From an uncultured Verrucomicrobia subdivision 3 bacterium (GTDB taxonomy: Bacteria > Verrucomicrobiota > Verrucomicrobiia > Limisphaerales > UBA11358): 64,000 nucleotides of DNA. The DNA is taken from contig CAIPKV010000062.1 in NCBI GenBank assembly GCA_903865745.1, forward strand, positions 1-64,000. The letters are read 5' to 3'. Below are positions 20,121 to 28,714 of the stretch, in pieces. The stretch's first letter is position 1. Each line of letters starts with the position of its first letter. The notes under the pieces were generated by a model. The model was not told the DNA's origin and did not search any database. It worked only from the letters and a program-made list of their open reading frames with translations. Position numbers and translations under genes: made by a program.

Positions 20121-20126
20121 ATCAAC

Positions 20127-20831
20127 TCACCAAAACTGCCAAGCACCGCGAGTGACCACCCAAATACCGAGCAGTAAATTGGTAATGGCATGAGCCGTCA
20201 TGGCGTCACCCAGACGGTTTTTGCGAATAACGAGCCATTGAAACGCAGCGCCGCACAAGATGCCGGCGAGCCACTCGTTATGCGAAATCCCGAAGACAAA
20301 CGCTGTGACAAAAAACGGGGTTGGTAAATATTTATTCAGCGGCACGGCCAAAAAATTCTGGCTGGCTATGTAGCGATACAAAAAGGAGCGGTAAAAAACT
20401 TCTTCCAGTGGCGGTACAATAAAAGTTGACCCAAGAATTCGCACAGCTATGAATAGCCAAGCAAGCGTAGAGCCAGCGCCAAACTCATTGTTGGGATTCC
20501 ACACGGCAACGGTTTTTTCCGGCAGATGCGAAACCCCAAGCTTCACCCACAGTGAATTTTGTGTCGTCCATTCGCCGCTGATGCCGACCCACAAAGCAAA
20601 AATGCCGGTGCCGACCAATACGGCTTCCCACGAAACCACCCAGCGCATTTCTGTAACGAATGGGCGCATTTCCCAAATCAGCCATGCGCCTACCAGAGTT
20701 TTAGCAAAATAAACCCAGAAGGCGGAAACCGCCCCAAATTTCCCCTGTAACGCCGTGAGCAGGACAAAAATGACGAATGGCGCGACGCGGACGCTGGCGG
20801 GGCTATTGTGGATTTTTCCTAAGAACCGCAT
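20127..20831 (-). CDS. CPBP/CAAX-type intramembrane protease (exosortase-associated CAAX protease-like)
   Basis: EEVFYRSFLYRYI and FGISHNEWLAGILCGAAFQWLV motifs; several TM helices. Confidence 0.82.
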   Translation of the reverse strand: MRFLGKIHNSPASVRVAPFVIFVLLTALQGKFGAVSAFWVYFAKTLVGAWLIWEMRPFVTEMRWVVSWEAVLVGTGIFALWVGISGEWTTQNSLWVKLGVSHLPEKTVAVWNPNNEFGAGSTLAWLFIAVRILGSTFIVPPLEEVFYRSFLYRYIASQNFLAVPLNKYLPTPFFVTAFVFGISHNEWLAGILCGAAFQWLVIRKNRLGDAMTAHAITNLLLGIWVVTRGAWQFW

Positions 20832-20834
20832 GGG

Positions 20835-21317
20835 TCAGTCGCCCATGCCGAGTTTGATTGCCTTGCCGGTAGAATCTACCAGAGTGACCGTGTATTTGGT
20901 GATTTCGGTCACGCGGTATTGGAGATAATGACTACCTACAGAAACGGTCTTGCCATCAACAATCGCGGTGGGCGCGGTAGGTGTATAAAAAATACCCTGG
21001 AGTTGAGGGGCATCCGGAGGGTTCGACGGGGGTGGTGCGATTGGCGGAACTACGACCGCCGCCGCCGCTTCAGCAGACTGTGTAGCCTCCACCGGTGCGG
21101 GTGGGGCACTAACAATCGCTTCAACTGAATGATGCGCTACGGCCCAAGCTATGAAAAATATCGCGATGACAATCAGCAGGATTACGAGCGCCGGGGCTAG
21201 CCACACGCTGACCGGGGTTGATTCTTTGACGGGCGGTAGCGGCGGCAGCGGGGTCTGCGGACCACGCGGCGTATGGTCCTGCCGGGCGCGCTTCAAGGCG
21301 TCGTTGATAAGGCTCAT
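20835..21317 (-). CDS. GspB-like secretion accessory protein
   Basis: MSLINDALKRARQ N-terminus, one TM helix, C-terminal LQGIFYTPTAPTAIVDGKTVSVG. Confidence 0.75.
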   Translation of the reverse strand: MSLINDALKRARQDHTPRGPQTPLPPLPPVKESTPVSVWLAPALVILLIVIAIFFIAWAVAHHSVEAIVSAPPAPVEATQSAEAAAAVVVPPIAPPPSNPPDAPQLQGIFYTPTAPTAIVDGKTVSVGSHYLQYRVTEITKYTVTLVDSTGKAIKLGMGD

Positions 21318-22129
21318 GCGTGGATGTTTCCTTCCAGTTCACGGATGGCGCGACCAATCATCCGATAATTGATGCGACGGCTCCGCTCAACAAAACCAGC
21401 CAGCAGCGCCTTGTCGCAGACGGCGTTGACGAGCCGGGGAATCCCCCCGCTGTAGCGGAACACCCGCCAAACCGCCGGCGTAGTGAAGCCCGGCAACCCA
21501 CGCGAACCCGCCAGCGACAACCGATGGTGAATATATTGTCCCACCTCGGCGCAGGTCAACGCGTTCAGATGATATCGCACCGTAATCCGCTGGCGCAGCT
21601 GCTTCAGGCGCGGGCTGTTTAGCCGGTCACGCAATTCCGGCTGCCCCATCAGCACGATTTGCAGCAGCTTGCGGTCATCAGTTTCAATGTTAGAAATCAG
21701 CCTCACTTGTTCCAGCAAATCTTCCGTCAAATTCTGCGCCTCGTCCACGATTAAAACCGTCTCGCGCCCGGCCAGCGTCTGTTTCAATAGAAAATCACTG
21801 ATGGCCGCAATCGTCTCCAAACGGTCCTTGCCTTTGACTTCAAGCCCGAATTCCGTGGCAATCGCCTTCATCAATTCATCGCCGCTCAGCACCGGATTCA
21901 GAATCAAAGCCGTAGAATATTTCCCGTCCAATTGCTCCAGCAATGCGCGGCAGAGCGTCGTTTTACCCGCGCCGACCTCACCCGTGAGCTGCACGAAGCC
22001 CTTGCGCTCGCGTATGCCATAGAGCAGATGGTTGAACGCTTCGTGGTGCTTGTTGCTGTGGAAAAGAAAGCGCGGGTTCGGCGTGATGTCGAACGGCGCA
22101 AGCTTCAATCCATAAAACTCCAAATACAC
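21314..22129 (-). CDS. ExeA/GspA-like AAA ATPase
   Basis: FYGLKLAPFDITPNPRFLFHSNKHHEAFNHLLYGI, Walker A GEVGAGKTTLCRAL, Walker B TVLIVDEAQNL; ATGA overlap with the GspB-like gene. Confidence 0.92.
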   Translation of the reverse strand: MYLEFYGLKLAPFDITPNPRFLFHSNKHHEAFNHLLYGIRERKGFVQLTGEVGAGKTTLCRALLEQLDGKYSTALILNPVLSGDELMKAIATEFGLEVKGKDRLETIAAISDFLLKQTLAGRETVLIVDEAQNLTEDLLEQVRLISNIETDDRKLLQIVLMGQPELRDRLNSPRLKQLRQRITVRYHLNALTCAEVGQYIHHRLSLAGSRGLPGFTTPAVWRVFRYSGGIPRLVNAVCDKALLAGFVERSRRINYRMIGRAIRELEGNIHA

Positions 22130-22244
22130 GCTCGCCTTCTACCAAAAAGCTCCGGCGCGCGCAAAGCAAAGGTTTTGCCGGCCCGCCGCCACGCGCGGAA
22201 AAATCTTCCTTCGGCGCGCGCTTTCGCCCAAATTTTGCGCACGC

Positions 22245-23447
22245 ATGAAGCTGCTTGTCTTTGCCCACACGCCCCCGCCGCACCACGGCCAGAGCTACAT
22301 GGTGCAACTCATGCTCGAAGGCTTCGGCGGCGACGCGCGCAACAGAAAATCCTCCCCGCCCCATCCGCTCGGCCTCGAATGCTACCACGTCAACGCCCGC
22401 TTCTCGCGCGGGATCACGGACATTGGCGAATTGCAGGGCACCAAAATCCTCCTCATCTTCTGGTTTTGTCTGCAAGCCCTCTGGCTGCGGTTCCGTTACG
22501 ACGTCAAAAACTTTTACTACGTCCCCGCGCCCGGCAAGCGCGTCGCTCTTTATCGCGACTGGCTGGTAATGTTCCTGTGCCGGCCCTTTTTCAAGAACGT
22601 CATCCTGCACTGGCACGCCGCCGGCCTCGCCAAGTGGCTCGAGACCGAGGCGGTCATCGGCTTCCGCGCCGCGACCTACCGGCTCTTCCGGCCCGTTGAT
22701 CTCAGCCTTGTGCTCTCGCGCTACAACTTTGCGGATGCCGAAAAACTCCTCTCCCACCGCGTCTGCATCGTCAACAACGGCATTCCCGACCCCTGCCCCG
22801 ATTTTGAAAAAACCCTTCGCCCGCATCGCCGCAACCGCTTCGAACAGCGCCAGCGCCTCTTCAACGGCGAATTCTCCGGCCCGCCGATCACGGTGAACAT
22901 CCTCTATCTCGCCCATTGCACCCGCGAGAAAGGCCTCTTCGCCGCGATTGACGGCATCCTCGCCGCCAATCGCGAACTCGCGCACCGCAAGTTGCCCCTC
23001 CAGTTAAAATTCATCGCCGCGGGCAACTTCGTCACCGAAGCGGAGCAGGCCGATTTCAACGAACAGCTGCGCGACCCAGCCGTGGCGGCCGTCGTCAGCC
23101 ACGCCGGGTTCGTCTCCGGCGAGCGGAAGGAACAGCTCTACCGCGAGGCCGACCTCTTCCTATTTCCGACGCGCTACCTCGGCGAAAATCAGCCCGTCAA
23201 TCTCATCGAGGCGATGGCTTTTGGTCTGCCGCTGATCACCACCCGCTGGCGGTCGCTCCCCGAAATGCTGCCGCCGAACTATCCTGGCCTCGTGGCTGAC
23301 CAGGATGCGGACCCGATTGCCGCCGCCCTGGTAAAAGTCCTCGCCAGCGAAAGCGGCGAGCTGGTGCGCACCCGTTTTACCGACAACTTCACCATCGAGC
23401 GCCACCTCGCCACCCTCGCGGAAGCCCTCCACCGCGTTGAAGAATGA
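22245..23447 (+). CDS. GT4-type glycosyltransferase
   Basis: ADLFLFPTRYLGENQPVNLIEAMAFGLPLITTRWRSLPEM. Confidence 0.88.
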   Translation: MKLLVFAHTPPPHHGQSYMVQLMLEGFGGDARNRKSSPPHPLGLECYHVNARFSRGITDIGELQGTKILLIFWFCLQALWLRFRYDVKNFYYVPAPGKRVALYRDWLVMFLCRPFFKNVILHWHAAGLAKWLETEAVIGFRAATYRLFRPVDLSLVLSRYNFADAEKLLSHRVCIVNNGIPDPCPDFEKTLRPHRRNRFEQRQRLFNGEFSGPPITVNILYLAHCTREKGLFAAIDGILAANRELAHRKLPLQLKFIAAGNFVTEAEQADFNEQLRDPAVAAVVSHAGFVSGERKEQLYREADLFLFPTRYLGENQPVNLIEAMAFGLPLITTRWRSLPEMLPPNYPGLVADQDADPIAAALVKVLASESGELVRTRFTDNFTIERHLATLAEALHRVEE

Positions 23448-23448
23448 A

Positions 23449-23528
23449 TTTACGATTTGCGATATACGATTTACGATGCCGCTCCTTGTTCGTATGAGAC
23501 TCGTACATCGTAAATCATAAATCCGAAA
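23449..23528. repeat. Inverted pair of 4 x 7-bp arrays: (TTTACGA)4 - 24 bp - (TCGTAAA)4
   Basis: tttacga tttgcga tatacga tttacga (23449-23476) and tcgtaca tcgtaaa tcataaa tccgaaa (23501-23528). Confidence 0.9.
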
Positions 23529-25180
23529 TGAAGCTCGCCCTGCTCCAACTCAATCCGACCATCGGCGCCTTCGCGGCTAATCGCGAAAAACTGCTGCGCG
23601 CCTATGCCGACGCCGTGGCGCGCGGGGCGGAACTGGTGCTCGCACCGGAACTTTTCCTCTGCGGTTATCCGCCGCGCGATCTGCTGTTGCGCGACGATTT
23701 CATCGAGGCGAACCTCGCGGCCCTGCACGCGACCGCCGCCCAGATTGGGGCTGCCCCATTGGTTCTGGGCTACGTCGAAAGGAATTCGGAGCGGCCCGGT
23801 CGCGCCCTGCAAAACGCCGCCGCCGTCTTGCAACAGGGAAAAGTCATCTGGCGCACCGCCAAAAGCCTGCTGCCCACGTACGATGTCTTTGACGAAGACC
23901 GCTATTTCGAGCCGGCCAAAAAAGTTGAACCGTTTGTTTTCAACGGCCTCAAGCTGGGCATCACCATTTGCGAGGACATCTGGAACGACGAAGATTTCTG
24001 GCCAGAACGACTGTATCGCCGCGACCCCGTGAAGGAACTCGTCGCGCAAGGCGCGCAGATGATTCTGAACCTTTCCGCGTCGCCCTGGCACGACGGCAAG
24101 CAGCAGACGCGCCTCGAGATGCTGCGCCGCGTCGCGCGCGATGAGCAGGTGCCGCTCGCGCAGGTCAATGCCGTCGGCGCGAATGACGAGCTGATATTTG
24201 ACGGCCACAGCGTCGCGCTGGACGCGCGCGGCGAAGTGCTGGCGCTCGGCAAAGGGTTTGCGGAAGACATTTTGGTGGTGGAACTGGGCGAAGTCCAAAG
24301 TCCAAGGTCCAAAGTCCAAACGGAGTTCCCCGTGCGCGAAGAACTTTTGTTCTCCGCGCTGTCGCTGGGCATCCGCGATTACGTGCACAAGTGCGGGTTC
24401 AAGTCGGTCATCCTCGGATTGTCCGGGGGCATCGACTCCGCGCTCATAGCGGTCATCGCGGCCGACGCGCTGGGCGCGGAAAATGTCCGGGGCGTCTCCC
24501 TGCCCGCGCGGTATTCGAGCAGCGGCAGTTTGACGGACGCCGAAAAGCTCGCGCACAATCTTGGCCTCCATTACGACGTCCTGCCGATTGAGCCGGTGTT
24601 CAACGCGGTCGAGGCGCAGTTGAAAAATGTTTTTGCGAATACCAAGCCCAATGAGGCGGAGGAAAACATCCAGTCGCGGCTGCGCGGCGTGACGCTGATG
24701 GCGCTCTCCAATAAATTCGGGGCGCTCGTCCTGACCACCGGGAACAAGTCCGAGATGGCCGTGGGTTATTGCACGCTGTACGGCGACATGAACGGCGCGC
24801 TCGCACCCATCGCCGATGTGCTGAAGACGGACGTTTACAAAATCGCGCAGTGGGTCAACCGCGACCGGGAGATCATCCCGGTGGATTCGATTACCAAGCC
24901 GCCGAGCGCGGAGCTGCGCCCGGGCCAGACGGATCAAGATTCTTTGCCGCCGTATGAAATTCTCGATGCAATTCTGGACAGCTACGTCGTCAAGAACTTG
25001 AGCAAAGCGGAAATAATTGCGCGCGGCTTTGACGCGGCGGTCGTCAACGACGTGGTGAACAAAATCAACTTCAGCGAATACAAGCGGCGGCAGGCCGCGC
25101 CGGGGCTCAAAGTCTCGCCGCGCGCCTTTGGCATGGGCCGGCGCATCCCGGTGGCGCAGAAATTTCGGACGCCCGCTTAA
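23528..25180 (+). CDS. nadE: Glutamine-hydrolysing NAD+ synthase
   Basis: N-terminal nitrilase-like domain, C-terminal ILGLSGGIDSALIAVIAADALG, TGNKSEMAVGYCTLYGDMNG. Confidence 0.95.
   Translation: MKLALLQLNPTIGAFAANREKLLRAYADAVARGAELVLAPELFLCGYPPRDLLLRDDFIEANLAALHATAAQIGAAPLVLGYVERNSERPGRALQNAAAVLQQGKVIWRTAKSLLPTYDVFDEDRYFEPAKKVEPFVFNGLKLGITICEDIWNDEDFWPERLYRRDPVKELVAQGAQMILNLSASPWHDGKQQTRLEMLRRVARDEQVPLAQVNAVGANDELIFDGHSVALDARGEVLALGKGFAEDILVVELGEVQSPRSKVQTEFPVREELLFSALSLGIRDYVHKCGFKSVILGLSGGIDSALIAVIAADALGAENVRGVSLPARYSSSGSLTDAEKLAHNLGLHYDVLPIEPVFNAVEAQLKNVFANTKPNEAEENIQSRLRGVTLMALSNKFGALVLTTGNKSEMAVGYCTLYGDMNGALAPIADVLKTDVYKIAQWVNRDREIIPVDSITKPPSAELRPGQTDQDSLPPYEILDAILDSYVVKNLSKAEIIARGFDAAVVNDVVNKINFSEYKRRQAAPGLKVSPRAFGMGRRIPVAQKFRTPA
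24293..24320. repeat. 4 x 7-bp tandem micro-array (GTCCAAA) inside nadE
   Basis: gtccaaa gtccaag gtccaaa gtccaaa. Confidence 0.93.
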
Positions 25181-25716
25181 ATGGAGTAGTCGTACAAGTG
25201 CGCGGTGGCCGCCGCCAAGACGGCTTGGTAGCAATCATCCACGGGTTGCACCGCCGTATCGATGTAGTTGCTCGCTTCCTGCGGGCGGGGCGGGTCAAAA
25301 GGATATTCAATCAACTGCTTGATCTGGCCGGCTTGCGCCCGATGATAGATACCTTTGGGGTCGCGCTCGATGCACACGGCCAGCGGCGCGTGGATGTAAA
25401 ACCAGACGAGCTTGCTCCCCAGCGTCTTGCTGACGAGGTCGCGCTGACTATGTTCGGGGGCCATCGTGGAGACGACGACGTTCAGCCCCTGCTCGGTGAG
25501 GAGCCGCGCCATTTCGGCGATGCGGCGGTGATTCTCCAATCTGGCCTCGGAGCTGTAGCCGAGGTCCGAGCAAAGCGACGCGCGCATGGTATCCCCGTCC
25601 AGGTAAACCACCGGTAGGCCGCGGTCGGCCAGACCATTGCGGAGGCGGACCGCCAGCGTGGTTTTGCCGGCACCGGAGCGGCCAAAGAGCCAGAAGATTT
25701 TGGTCAGGGCATGCAT
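25177..25716 (-). CDS. cysC: Adenylyl-sulfate kinase
   Basis: WLFGRSGAGKTTLAVRLRNGL, VVYLDGDTMRASLCSDLGYSSEARLENHRRIAEMARLL, CIERDPKGIY. Confidence 0.92.
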   Translation of the reverse strand: MHALTKIFWLFGRSGAGKTTLAVRLRNGLADRGLPVVYLDGDTMRASLCSDLGYSSEARLENHRRIAEMARLLTEQGLNVVVSTMAPEHSQRDLVSKTLGSKLVWFYIHAPLAVCIERDPKGIYHRAQAGQIKQLIEYPFDPPRPQEASNYIDTAVQPVDDCYQAVLAAATAHLYDYSI

Positions 25717-25817
25717 TTATTGCGATAAACTCTTAATTCTCAGCGTAAAGACCGAATTACCGAAGCCAAGGTTACTTGAGATAAGTGCAATAATCCATTC
25801 ATCTCTGGCGTCAAACC

Positions 25818-26090
25818 GGCTAAAAGAGCGTCCGGCGTGACTCCGAAGACGCGCGGCGTCGCTCGAACACCGCGCGGCGCGACTCCGAACCTCGGCGGCG
25901 CGGCTCGAAAGGCGTCCGGCGCCGCTCCGAAGGTGCGCGGCGTGACTCGAAAGGTCGCCGGCGTGGCCCCGAAGACGCACGGCGCGGCTCAAAACCTCCC
26001 CGGCGCGGCCCCGAAGTCATCCGGCGCGACTCGAAAGGTGCGCGGCGCTGCTCCGAAGACGCGCGGCGTGACTCCGAACCCGTCCGGCGC
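25818..26090. repeat. Degenerate 21-bp tandem repeat array, GC-rich, about 13 units
   Basis: Units such as gactccgaagacgcgcggcgt, ggctcgaaaggcgtccggcgc, cgctccgaaggtgcgcggcgt, gactcgaaaggtgcgcggcgc, in register at 21-bp steps. Confidence 0.95.
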
Positions 26091-26179
26091 TGCGTCGGGG
26101 GCTTGGCGAGTGGGTCGATCTGGCTCACCGGGACCGCCGCTGAGGCGGGGAAGGGTGGATGGAAAACTCCGAAGTCCGT

Positions 26180-26334
26180 CCTCACCCCGGCCCTCTCCTC
26201 CGAGGAGAGGGAGAAACGTTCCCAGCGGCTTGGGAAATACCGCCGCCGGGATTGGCGGGATAACCTACCAAACCCACGGAGGCGTCCGCTGCCGGTTCCT
26301 TCTCCCCGGGGGAGCAGGCTAGGATGAGGGCGAG
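26180..26334. repeat. MITE-like element with imperfect ~35-bp terminal inverted repeats
   Basis: Left cctcaccccggccctctcctccgaggagagggagaa, right ccttctccccgggggagcaggctaggatgagg; related sequences near 47176 and 47442. Confidence 0.7.
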
Positions 26335-26485
26335 CTTCGGGTACAATCTAAATGAATGGGAAGGGCGGCGGAATTGATTCGCCGGGCGGTGGGACGTTGC
26401 CGAGCCGCGCCCTTTTATGCGCGCGGACATTTTTGAGGGTTGCTTTGAACGGCTGGCCTCATAAAATTAGAACGTTGTTTTGCCG

Positions 26486-28696
26486 ATGAATAATCCGAAC
26501 CCAGTTTTTATTGTCGGCGTCTTTCGCTCGGGCACGTCGCTGCTCTGTTCCCTGCTGAATCAGAATCCCCAGATCGCCCTGATGTATGAGTTCGATATCT
26601 GGAACTTTCCGCGGCCGCTCCTGCCGCTCCGGTTCAGCCGTAACTGGGCGGAGCGGATAGAATTTTACAATCAGGCGCTGTCCCGGCATCAGATGGTTTC
26701 GGAACGAGATTTGCGCGGACTGCACCGGATTCGTACGCCGCTGGATTTGTATCGCGCGTTTGGGGAGCGGAAGGGCGCGGCGGTGAGCGGGGAGAAGTCG
26801 CCGTTCTATTGCGACCGGTTGGAGCAGCTCCATAAACAATACCCGAACGCTTTTTTCATCATCGTGTGGCGTCCGCCGGTGGAGATTTTCCGGAGTGTGC
26901 TCAAGGCGGGCAAGACGTCGCGATTTTTTGGCAAGCCGGGGATGTTGAGCCGGATGATTTTCCAGCAGGAGCAGCTCATTCGCCAGACCCGCCGGATCGA
27001 GCACAAGGGGGCGCGGATTTTCCGGGTGGAATATGCCAGCGTGGTGGATGAGACGGAAAAAGTCTGTCGCCAGGTCTGCGATTTTTTGAGTGTGCCGTTC
27101 GACAACCGCATGTTGCATCTGAACAAGGCGGACTTGTCGGCCATTTACAAGGCGCCGCATCACGCCTACCTGCGGCGGGGCATCGTCGAGCGGCAAAAGT
27201 ACGCTGAGGAGCTGGTGCCGCCGGCCATCGTGGAGAAGCTGGAGCGTTACCGGCAGCGCTGGGAGGCGATGCAGGCGGACTGGCTCAAGCCTACGGGCAC
27301 GACGGGGTCAAAACCTGGCGCACTCGAATTGGTTTATCACACCGCTGCGGGAAAGATTTGGACTTGGTATGACTCGCTGGTGCGGGCGGGTTTTGAATTT
27401 TTCCCGCTGCCGTGGCTGCGCGCCTATCGCCTGCTCAAGAGCTGGGTGGTCAACCCGCCCTCGGGCGCGGTGGATGAGAACACCTCGATACTCAAAGACT
27501 GCCAGGAACACTGGCCGACCATCCTGACGGCGACGGGGCTGCTCGGGTTCGTCGCCATGTGCCAGCTCCACGCCAACCCGCACCTGATGTTCGTGCTGTT
27601 TTATTCGATTCCCTGCGCGCTGCTGGCCCTGGTGGTGAACGTGCGCTGGGCGACGTTGTTCGTGCTGCTAGGCTCGTTCCTCATGCCGATGATCCAATAC
27701 GACGGAGATAGCGATTACCGTTCCACCGTCGTGATTGTCTGGAACTTCATCAGCCGCTTCATCTTGATGGAAGCCGTGGTGCTGACGCTGGGCCGCATCC
27801 GTCAGGAGTTTCGCGCCTTGGAGAATCAGGGGCAAGCCGTGGAAGTCTCGAAGCCGCACCTGACCTTTTCCATCATCACGCCGAGCTTCCGGAATTCCGC
27901 CTGGCTCAAGTTGTGCATCGCCTCGGTGGCCAACCAGCACGGCGTCGAGCTGGAACACATCGTCCAGGATTCCTGTTCGGATGACGGCACGCAGGACTGG
28001 CTGCCCCGCGACCCGCGCGTCAAAGCCTTTATCGAAAAGGATGCGGGTATGTACGACGCGGTCAACCGCGGTTACCGCCGCGCCAACGGCGATATCCTGG
28101 CGTATCTCAACTGCGACGAACAATACCTGCCCGGCGCGCTCGCCGCCGTGGAGAAGTTCTTCCTGGCGAATCCCGAGGTGGAAGTGCTGCTCGCCGGCAG
28201 CATCGTGACGGATGGCGATGGTAATTATGTCTGCCACCGGCACGGCATGGTGCCCAATCCGCACCATATCTGGTATCGCTTTCCCGCGTTGACGAGCTCC
28301 ATTTTCATACGGCGGAGCGTCATTGAAAAACGCGGCATCTTCTTCGACACCCAGTGGCGCGACCTGGGGGATTTCCACTGGATGCTGGAGCTGCTGCGCC
28401 AGCGCGTGCCGATGGCGGACGACCCGATGTTCACGTCGGCCTTCGCCGACACCGGCGATAACATGAACCTGAAGCCGAACGCCGTCCGCGAAAAGGCGGC
28501 GACTGACAAGATGATTCCTGCGCGCGTGCGGCTGGGCAAGCCGTTGTGGATTTTGAACCACCGGCTACGGCGAATCTTGCACGGACATTTCTCGCTGGAG
28601 AAAACCAGCTATGCCATCTACACCAAGACCAGCCCGGACCAGCGCGTGACCATTGATGTGCCACATCCCACGGCCATCTGGTGGAGCCGGCTGTAA
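26486..28696 (+). CDS. Fusion: sulfotransferase domain - TM segment - GT2 glycosyltransferase
   Basis: N-terminal VFIVGVFRSGTSLLCSLLNQNPQ (PAPS-binding-type loop); hydrophobic middle; C-terminal FSIITPSFRNSAWLKLCIASVANQ...DAGMYDAVNRGYRRANGDILAYLNCDEQYLPGAL. Confidence 0.9.
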   Translation: MNNPNPVFIVGVFRSGTSLLCSLLNQNPQIALMYEFDIWNFPRPLLPLRFSRNWAERIEFYNQALSRHQMVSERDLRGLHRIRTPLDLYRAFGERKGAAVSGEKSPFYCDRLEQLHKQYPNAFFIIVWRPPVEIFRSVLKAGKTSRFFGKPGMLSRMIFQQEQLIRQTRRIEHKGARIFRVEYASVVDETEKVCRQVCDFLSVPFDNRMLHLNKADLSAIYKAPHHAYLRRGIVERQKYAEELVPPAIVEKLERYRQRWEAMQADWLKPTGTTGSKPGALELVYHTAAGKIWTWYDSLVRAGFEFFPLPWLRAYRLLKSWVVNPPSGAVDENTSILKDCQEHWPTILTATGLLGFVAMCQLHANPHLMFVLFYSIPCALLALVVNVRWATLFVLLGSFLMPMIQYDGDSDYRSTVVIVWNFISRFILMEAVVLTLGRIRQEFRALENQGQAVEVSKPHLTFSIITPSFRNSAWLKLCIASVANQHGVELEHIVQDSCSDDGTQDWLPRDPRVKAFIEKDAGMYDAVNRGYRRANGDILAYLNCDEQYLPGALAAVEKFFLANPEVEVLLAGSIVTDGDGNYVCHRHGMVPNPHHIWYRFPALTSSIFIRRSVIEKRGIFFDTQWRDLGDFHWMLELLRQRVPMADDPMFTSAFADTGDNMNLKPNAVREKAATDKMIPARVRLGKPLWILNHRLRRILHGHFSLEKTSYAIYTKTSPDQRVTIDVPHPTAIWWSRL

Positions 28697-28714
28697 GCGA
28701 GTGGCGCCGGCGGT

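Noticed and set aside
21978-22985. 335-aa minus-strand ORF overlapping ExeA-like and GT4 genes
   Set aside because: Low-complexity antisense translation; both overlapped genes are well supported.
23471-25234. 587-aa ORF antisense to nadE
   Set aside because: High-GC antisense shadow ORF; nadE motifs on the plus strand are unambiguous.
25837-26322. ORFs on both strands through the GC-rich 21-bp array
   Set aside because: Open in several frames because of GC-rich 21-bp period; no recognisable start context or domain.
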